Below are positions 58,184 through 64,000 of a stretch of 64,000 bases of DNA, piece after piece. The notes under the pieces are model-generated. The model was given only the letters and a program-made list of their open reading frames with translations. It was not told the origin of the DNA and made no database searches. A program made the position numbers and the translations under genes. The stretch's first letter is position 1; each line of letters begins with the position of its first letter. The DNA is from Tribonema minus (lineage: Eukaryota; Sar; Xanthophyceae; Tribonematales; Tribonemataceae): the NCBI GenBank assembly GCA_017506865.1, contig JAFCMP010000525.1:372001-436000 (forward strand). The letters are read 5' to 3'.

Positions 58184-58624
58184 GAATTGCGGAAAACGGG
58201 GCCTGTAGTCAAAACGGGACCCACAGGGGTGAACTCGCAAACGGATTTCTCTCACTTGGCAATTGTGATGACGTGGGTGTAATAGTCATAAATAATTGGG
58301 AAAAAGATTTCATTCTACGCACAGGATCTTGAGATATACCATGTTGAACTTGGACTTGAACTTTAATATCGGCAGCCGCTGTAAACTTTGGCTAAGTGCA
58401 CAAGTGCAACTCCCAATTTGAAATTGAACTATGAAAAGTGCTCAGTGCTCATCATCCTAACCCACTTCAACGCTGATTCCTTTATCTAATAACTTCAACA
58501 TCATGTTGAAATTCAGCAGCGAACGCTGGCAGGGTCACCAACGGTTCAACCAGACTTCGCCAATTTGAAAGTTGTTTGATGCTGGGTCCCGTTTTCCCAA
58601 TTCAGGTCCCATTTTTTGCAATTC
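58184..58624. mobile_element. Short element with ~40-bp terminal inverted repeats (MITE-like)
   Basis: The left end GAATTGCGGAAAACGGGG and its inner GTCAAAACGGGACCC are matched in reverse complement at the right end by GGGTCCCGTTTT and CATTTTTTGCAATTC. The outermost GAATTGC/GCAATTC and the inner GGGTCCCGTTTT pair perfectly; the middle is diverged. Total length is 441 bp with no coding frame, as in a non-autonomous DNA transposon. No clear target-site duplication was seen. It could instead be a hairpin in the leader of the adjacent retroelement. Confidence 0.5.
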
Positions 58625-58730
58625 AATACTTGGTGCATCCGCAAGGTGTAAACTTGCTCAAGTACTCAGCACAAGTACTTGCGGATAGGTATGTAGCTGT
58701 AGCATGTAGCACCATGGCGTAGCAGAGATC

Positions 58731-61700
58731 ATGAAAAGAATATCATGGCGGCGGCGGGAGGCCCGTATTGCCAACTCTGAATCAGCGCAGAAATGCAAGG
58801 AATCCGATCTAGCGTGCGCACAAGCGCAGGATATTAGCACCAGTGCTGCAGATGGCAATGGCGCTTGTCAACAGGACGATGGCACGAGTGGCAGCAGCAG
58901 AGCAACTGGAGACGGACGCGCAGCGCACAAACGCAAGAGGGTACAGAATGACGGTTGGTCAATTTCCGATCAAACAGGCGAAGGGGAGCACACGGGCGGG
59001 CAAAGTGCAGTCAAGCGCTCTAGAACAGGTCATAACAGTCTGGAACAGCAACCTCTGATGCTAGACGACGAAGCTGGAGGTGGAGGCAGTGCGGACCCGG
59101 AGTACAAGTGCAACTTATGCGACCTCGTGGTGAAGAAGGGCATGTCGCTGCTCTCGTTACAGCAGAGGTTAAACGCCCACATCGCGGCGAAGCACCAGCG
59201 CAAACACCACAGTGGGACAGCAACAACGTTCCTGGAGCGCTCCGACCTCAGCACGTCGCACTTGCAAACCATCTACACCGAGTGTGCCTTGTGCAAAAAC
59301 CTGTTTCATGCCAACAAGACATTCAGAGTGGACAGCAGCGATGCCAGCGCGGGCAAGCACTGCCGCAAATGCAGGCCTATCACTTCACCCGCTGCAGTGG
59401 CGGCAACATTGTCAACAACAGCATCAGCAGCACCGCTAGCACCTGATGCATCGACGGCAACAGCTACCACGTCGCTGCCACAGCAGCAACCGGCGTGCAC
59501 ACCCATCGGCAACCCCTACGCAAAGGGACCAGCGCACGCGCAGCAGGCACCTGCTGCTCAGGCTGGTGGCAGCAGCTCCTCCGGCAGCTCGAAGAGGCCG
59601 GAACGTGGGGGCAGCAGTGCTACACGAGGGGGTCGGGGTCGCAGTGGAGGGCGCGGACGTGGCAATGGAGGACGCGTTCGCAGCGGCAGCAATGATGCAG
59701 ACATCAGCAGTAGCAGAGCGACTAGCGGCAGCAGAACCGGAGGCGGCAGCAGCAGCGGTGCCGGCGGCGGCAGTGCAGCCGGTACTAAGGACAGCGGCGC
59801 TGGCAACGGCCGCAGCAGTGATGCCAGCAGCCGCAGCGGCGGTGCTAGCAACAGCGGCAGTGGCGCGCGAACTCAAAACGGCCGCGGTGGCCGTGGCAGC
59901 GGTCGCAGCAGCGACAGCGGCGGACGAGGCTGTGGTCGTGGCGGCCGCGGCGGCGGCGGAGGGGGCCCCAGAGCGGCAGGTGCGGCGACAGCAGCGGCAG
60001 CGCCAGGCCCTGCAGGCGCAGCAGGTGGGGCAGGTGGGCTTTTCACGTGGACCATCTCAACCCCCGCAGTCGCAGCAGTGCTTGACAGCATCAGCCTCGA
60101 TGAGCTGTGCAAGCTGCAGTTCGCGACAACTAGAAGCCTTGCTAGACCACGCAATCGTCGCTATGTGGGAGCTGCACTGGAGAACGCAGCAACACATCTG
60201 TTGGCACACACAATGACGATGTTCGTCAATGCGGCGCGGGAGCCAGATTCCGCAGGGCGGGTGCAGCGACTGCAAAGATCCACGATTCTACACCACCTCA
60301 TGCCATCACTCATCACCTCCACCGATGGCGCACCTGGCATCACTCGCTCCGACAGAATCAGAATGTTGGCACGCGGTGAGCTTGACCGGTTGGTGCCAGC
60401 GCTCCTCGCACACGCGCGTGCGCACCGGCGCTGGCGCGCGCGCCAGCAAACGGAGGCAGCGATCAACGCCTACGTCCTACAGTGCATGGGCACACGGGGG
60501 GGGCTACAGCAGGCAGCGCGTTTCCTTCAGCCCAAAACGGTGGCGATACCTGATGATGACTGCTTTGCCGCCATGCAGTCCAAACACCCCCCCGCTGCGC
60601 CAGGGGAACAACTCCATGAGCTATCCGGCATGGTTGATCAGCTTGTGGCGAAAGCAGCCGACATGCCAGCAGAACTCAGCCTGTTACAGGGGGAGGGAAT
60701 TGAGCCAGAGACGGTTGCCAAGCTCATCCAGCGAGCAAGCCCTTACAGTGGAGCAGGCCCATCGGGGCTGCGCTACAGCCACCTGCAGGATGCGCTACGC
60801 ACAAGCTGGGGACGGCATGAGTTTGCTGCTGTCCTCACACGGTGGCTTCAGACCGTTATGCGGGAGGCTGCGCGGCTGCCGGATGCCTTCTGGCAGTTGC
60901 ATGGCGCGGGGCGCCTGACGCCACTTGCAGAACAACAGGAAGATGGTACAGCTAAGCAGCGGCCCATCGTTTGCGGCGAGGTGCTGCAGCGACTATGCAC
61001 TTCGGTGTACGTGGCAGACCGCAAAGACTTCCTGGCGGAGCTCCTTGAGCCAGACGGGCAGTATGGGGTAGCCGTCTCAGCAGGAGCGGAGAAAGCGGCC
61101 ATGGCCGGCAAACTCGCGTATGAGCTCGGTCACTGGCAGTTCATGCTGGACCTCAAGAATGCCTTCAACATGGTGTTCGTCCTGGCGGCAGCGGAATGGG
61201 TAGCAGCACAGCTGCCGGACTTCCTCGACTACTTCATCGGCACATACGTTCGCACTCGGCCACGCCTGCTGTTCCAGCACGTTGACGGCTCCACGCGCAT
61301 CATCATGTCTCAGCGCGGGTTTAAGCAGGGGGACCCCGCGGCACCGATGCTCTTCTGCGGCGCCATTGCTCAGTGCTTGAAACGGTTCAATGAGGCGGCG
61401 GCTGCGCAGCGCGCGCGGAGGCGGATGGGCGCCTACATGGACGATGCCAACGTCCGAACAGGCGCTTGCACGCTGACTCAGGATGACATACAGGCGGTGG
61501 CGCAGCTCAAACAACACTTTGCGGAGGTGGGGCTGGAGCTAAACCTCACCAAGTCACGCGCGCTGCCTGGCAGGGGGCATGTGGTGACAGACCACGAGCG
61601 GCAACTGCTGCAGCAGCTGGGCGTTCAGCTAGTGGGGGATACGGATGAAAATCAGAACCGTGGAGCTGTGTTGCTGGGGGTGCCGGTGGGCCACAGCAGC

Positions 61701-64000
61701 TTTGTGGACGCATGGCTGCGCAGGGAAGCGGGTGCAGGCGGGGCAGGGGCTCGATTTGCAGAGCGATGCGCGCGCCTGACATCTCCGAGGGCTATGTTCA
61801 GGTTACTGCGCTACTGCGTGGTGCCTCGCATGACGTACTGCCTGCGCACCATTCCCACTACGCAGACAGCGCCAGCCGCCAAGGAGTGGGATCGGGTCAC
61901 GCAGTGGGTGCTTGAGCACTCAATGGGCCTGCAGCCACCAGGCCAGACCTGGCGCCAGTTTGAGCAAAGTGGGGCCCACTTCCATCTGGCAGCGCACGGC
62001 CCAGCCTTACAGCAAGCGCGACTCCCAACACGGCATGGCGGCCTTGGCATTACCAGCGCCTGCGACATCGCTGATGCTGCGTATGTGGCGGGCACGTTGC
62101 AAGCGCTGCAACCAGCACTCTCTGGATGGGCGGGGGTGCTGCAGCAGGCGGCTCCTCAAGCGGCTGCAGACAACGCTGCTGAGGATGCGGCAACACAAGC
62201 GGCACCGGCAGCAGCGGCAGCAGCACCAGCACCAGCAGCATCAGCAGCGGCAACTGTTACAGCGGCAGCGGCGGTTGCCAGTGGAGGCGCGACCGCCCCG
62301 GCAGCGGCAACTGCATCAGCGGCTGGCCGCGCTTATGGCGCAGCCATTCCGGCAACACACGACGCAGCTGCCGCTGGATCAGGGGCCGCGGCGGCAGCAC
62401 AGGCGGCACCAGCGGCAGCAGCAGCAGCGGCGGCGCACGGCGCAACTACTCCGGCGGCAGCAGCAGCGGCGGCAGCAGCAGCTGCTCCAGCATCAGAGGC
62501 TGCTGCAGCAGCGGCAGCACATGTTGCACCTCAAGTGGCCTCGGCGGCATCACTAACTGCAGCATCAACAGCAGCGGCTGCGGGCATAGGCAATACAGCT
62601 GCTACAGGCCCTACTAGCCTAAGGGCTGCTGCAGCACCTGCAACAGGAGCAGCGTCGGCAGGCGGCGCCGCAACCGTGCCGGCTGCGACAGCGGCAATGG
62701 CGGTGGCAGCGGCCAATGCGGCAGGTGCTGCACCAACACCTGCGGCAGCAGCAACACCACTGGCAGCAGCAGCAACGGCAGGCGGCACAGCTGCAGCACC
62801 AGCGCACGCAGCAGCGGCAGCCGTCAATTCAGGCGCTGCGCGTTCCACACCAGCAATGCTACAAGGCGCAGCAGCAGCAGAGGTGGCGCGCCTGCCCCTC
62901 ATGCAGACGATCGCCACAGCTGCCACATCTCTACGTGCAGCAACAGGTGACAAGCTGGAACATATACTGCCACCAGCGCTAACGCCACTGCAGCAGCAAC
63001 CACCTACGCAGCAGCCGCCGCTGCGGCCGACAGCAGGTGGTGGCACTGGTGCGGATGCTGCTTGCGTACTTGACGCCAGTGCTCTGCAGTTGCAGTGTAG
63101 CCTGAAGCGCCCCAATCAGAGTGCGCTTGCAGATGCCGTCGCTACCGAGCTTGCAGATAAGGTGGAGGCGGACCTGCAACAGCTGCCGCAGGGCACGCAA
63201 CGCACGCAAGCACTTGCTCGATTCCGGTCGCAGCGCCACATGCACTCGATCGGCATGGCATTCCTCAACGAGCCCATGTACTCCACAACGGCTTCGTTCG
63301 ATGGCCTATCCTGGCAGCTGGCCGTCAAACGCGCCATCGGAGTAGAGGAGCAGACGGCAGGCTGCAAGCTGTGCGGGAAGTCGCCGGGCGGCACCCTGCA
63401 TGCACGGCTGTGTCAAGCGCCACGCGTCAAGGCGCACGACACCATTGTCCACAATAGCGTCAAGAGGGCCACGCAGCGCCTCCTGCGGCAATACCTCAAA
63501 ACGGGACTGGTGGACGAGGACTACACGCCGTTTCTGGGGTCCGCCGGGCCGCCGGGGAGTCGCAGGATGGACATCGTGCTGCCTGCCGACGCCTTCCCGG
63601 TGACCGGCTACGACGACCCGACACGCCACCTACCGCTCATGGTGGACGTTACCTGCTTCGAGGCACAGGTGGCGTCGCGGGCGGCGAAGACTGCAGCAGA
63701 CCCCGAGCGATGCTGCCGCGACCAAGAGGCCGCCAAAACTACCCACTATTCTGGTCATTATGATCAGAATTGCTACAAACTTGCCACATTGGCAATAGGG
63801 TCATTTGGCAGCATCGGGGAGCAGGGGCGGAAGCTGCTGGAGGCTGTGGCGACGGAGTATGCCAGCAGGATGTCAGTGCCCGGAGGAGCGCGCCCTAAAG
63901 CTCTCAAGGGCATCGCCCTGGCGCGCTTACGCTCGGCACTGTCGGCAGCGCTCCACATGGCGTACTCTGGCCGTGTCATGACACACATGGCAGAATCCAG
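58731..64000 (+). CDS. Non-LTR retrotransposon polyprotein: zinc fingers, reverse transcriptase, restriction-like endonuclease (open at window end)
   Basis: One frame is open from an ATG at 58731 (in-frame TAG at 58707) to the window edge, at least 1756 codons. In order: a C2H2-like finger from residue 127 (CNLCD ... HIAAKHQRKHH); a second C-x2-C ... C-x2-C finger from residue 185 (CALCK ... HCRKC); a Gly/Arg/Ser-rich RGG-like region; and the reverse transcriptase with GPSGLRYSHLQDAL, RPIVCGEVLQRL, motif A LDLKNAFNM (D807), QRGFKQGDPAAPMLF, YMDDAN (D904, D905) and GLELNLTKS. An Ala-rich stretch of about 260 residues (roughly 1145-1405) follows. Then comes a C-x2-C-x8-H-x3-C knuckle (from 1545) and a restriction-like endonuclease core RRMDIVLP (D1614) and MVDVTC (D1639). 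This order defines the early-branching endonuclease clades (R2, CRE, NeSL, Utopia-like), which often insert at fixed targets. All catalytic residues are present, so the copy may be active. The 3' end is outside the window. Confidence 0.9.
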   Translation, partial: MKRISWRRREARIANSESAQKCKESDLACAQAQDISTSAADGNGACQQDDGTSGSSRATGDGRAAHKRKRVQNDGWSISDQTGEGEHTGGQSAVKRSRTGHNSLEQQPLMLDDEAGGGGSADPEYKCNLCDLVVKKGMSLLSLQQRLNAHIAAKHQRKHHSGTATTFLERSDLSTSHLQTIYTECALCKNLFHANKTFRVDSSDASAGKHCRKCRPITSPAAVAATLSTTASAAPLAPDASTATATTSLPQQQPACTPIGNPYAKGPAHAQQAPAAQAGGSSSSGSSKRPERGGSSATRGGRGRSGGRGRGNGGRVRSGSNDADISSSRATSGSRTGGGSSSGAGGGSAAGTKDSGAGNGRSSDASSRSGGASNSGSGARTQNGRGGRGSGRSSDSGGRGCGRGGRGGGGGGPRAAGAATAAAAPGPAGAAGGAGGLFTWTISTPAVAAVLDSISLDELCKLQFATTRSLARPRNRRYVGAALENAATHLLAHTMTMFVNAAREPDSAGRVQRLQRSTILHHLMPSLITSTDGAPGITRSDRIRMLARGELDRLVPALLAHARAHRRWRARQQTEAAINAYVLQCMGTRGGLQQAARFLQPKTVAIPDDDCFAAMQSKHPPAAPGEQLHELSGMVDQLVAKAADMPAELSLLQGEGIEPETVAKLIQRASPYSGAGPSGLRYSHLQDALRTSWGRHEFAAVLTRWLQTVMREAARLPDAFWQLHGAGRLTPLAEQQEDGTAKQRPIVCGEVLQRLCTSVYVADRKDFLAELLEPDGQYGVAVSAGAEKAAMAGKLAYELGHWQFMLDLKNAFNMVFVLAAAEWVAAQLPDFLDYFIGTYVRTRPRLLFQHVDGSTRIIMSQRGFKQGDPAAPMLFCGAIAQCLKRFNEAAAAQRARRRMGAYMDDANVRTGACTLTQDDIQAVAQLKQHFAEVGLELNLTKSRALPGRGHVVTDHERQLLQQLGVQLVGDTDENQNRGAVLLGVPVGHSSFVDAWLRREAGAGGAGARFAERCARLTSPRAMFRLLRYCVVPRMTYCLRTIPTTQTAPAAKEWDRVTQWVLEHSMGLQPPGQTWRQFEQSGAHFHLAAHGPALQQARLPTRHGGLGITSACDIADAAYVAGTLQALQPALSGWAGVLQQAAPQAAADNAAEDAATQAAPAAAAAAPAPAASAAATVTAAAAVASGGATAPAAATASAAGRAYGAAIPATHDAAAAGSGAAAAAQAAPAAAAAAAAHGATTPAAAAAAAAAAAPASEAAAAAAAHVAPQVASAASLTAASTAAAAGIGNTAATGPTSLRAAAAPATGAASAGGAATVPAATAAMAVAAANAAGAAPTPAAAATPLAAAATAGGTAAAPAHAAAAAVNSGAARSTPAMLQGAAAAEVARLPLMQTIATAATSLRAATGDKLEHILPPALTPLQQQPPTQQPPLRPTAGGGTGADAACVLDASALQLQCSLKRPNQSALADAVATELADKVEADLQQLPQGTQRTQALARFRSQRHMHSIGMAFLNEPMYSTTASFDGLSWQLAVKRAIGVEEQTAGCKLCGKSPGGTLHARLCQAPRVKAHDTIVHNSVKRATQRLLRQYLKTGLVDEDYTPFLGSAGPPGSRRMDIVLPADAFPVTGYDDPTRHLPLMVDVTCFEAQVASRAAKTAADPERCCRDQEAAKTTHYSGHYDQNCYKLATLAIGSFGSIGEQGRKLLEAVATEYASRMSVPGGARPKALKGIALARLRSALSAALHMAYSGRVMTHMAES
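58731..64000 (+). mobile_element. Restriction-like-endonuclease LINE, 5' part to window edge
   Basis: Extent of the element as far as visible. Its true 5' end is unknown: the leader may include the inverted-repeat element just upstream. No rRNA, snRNA or spliced-leader sequence was recognised at the left side, so no insertion target can be named. Confidence 0.8.

Noticed and set aside
59446..60216. Plus-strand ORF of 256 codons and overlapping minus ORFs in the retroelement
   Set aside because: Shadow frames of the Gly/Arg-rich region of the long retroelement frame.
62050..63115. Gln/His/Arg-rich and minus-strand Ala/Ser-rich ORFs
   Set aside because: Alternative frames of the GCN repeat in the retroelement linker; the main frame continues unbroken through it.

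Overview
The window is nuclear DNA of a eukaryote with intron-dense, GC-rich genes whose GT-AG introns run from a few hundred bases to several kilobases. A green alga is the best guess, probably in or near the Chlamydomonadales. The reasons are the Ala/Gly/Ser-rich low-complexity protein tails, TGTAA-type poly(A) motifs after some genes, long homopolymeric G/C runs in introns, and human-type (TTAGGG)n repeats, which are known in part of that order. The lineage is inference. No prokaryotic operon, rRNA, convincing tRNA or CRISPR array was seen.

Layout. (1) 0.15-4.2 kb, +: the last exons of a gene whose C-terminus is organised like NBS1/nibrin (tentative). (2) 4.2-10.5 kb: no complete gene; a large diverged inverted repeat carries two tail-to-tail copies of a cysteine-rich exon, with scattered minus-strand exon candidates beside it. 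(3) 11.2-22.6 kb, +: a CaMK-family Ser/Thr kinase rebuilt from 12 phase-consistent exons. (4) 24.4-33.8 kb, -: a NEK-like kinase rebuilt completely from six exons (1041 aa) with a 640-residue low-complexity tail; it converges on gene 3. (5) 34.0-35.0 kb, +: an intronless Ala-rich protein ending in a CaaX-like box, divergent from the NEK gene. (6) 36.1-41.6 kb, +: a six-exon TrmO (tRNA N6-methyladenosine-37 methyltransferase) gene with an N-terminal hydrophobic segment. (7) 43-48 kb: two diverged copies of a ~1.1 kb block around a small coiled-coil gene. (8) 49.7-56.0 kb, +: a gene of unknown function in which every intron is phase 1. (9) 58.2-58.6 kb: a short element with terminal inverted repeats. 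(10) 58.7 kb to the right edge, +: one uninterrupted ORF of at least 1756 codons, a non-LTR retrotransposon with N-terminal zinc fingers, a reverse transcriptase and a C-terminal restriction-like endonuclease (R2/CRE/NeSL-type organisation), open at the window end.

The most unusual property is not one gene. In at least three independent genes the introns contain tandem, progressively decaying copies of the adjacent exon ends together with their splice sites: exon echoes with periods of about 110-190 bp. Some keep intact splice donors and catalytic motifs; others carry stops or frameshifts. G/C homopolymers often sit in or beside these duplications. I saw no direct functional pathway shared by the genes; the two kinases, the tRNA modifier and the possible DNA-repair factor look like ordinary housekeeping and signalling genes.
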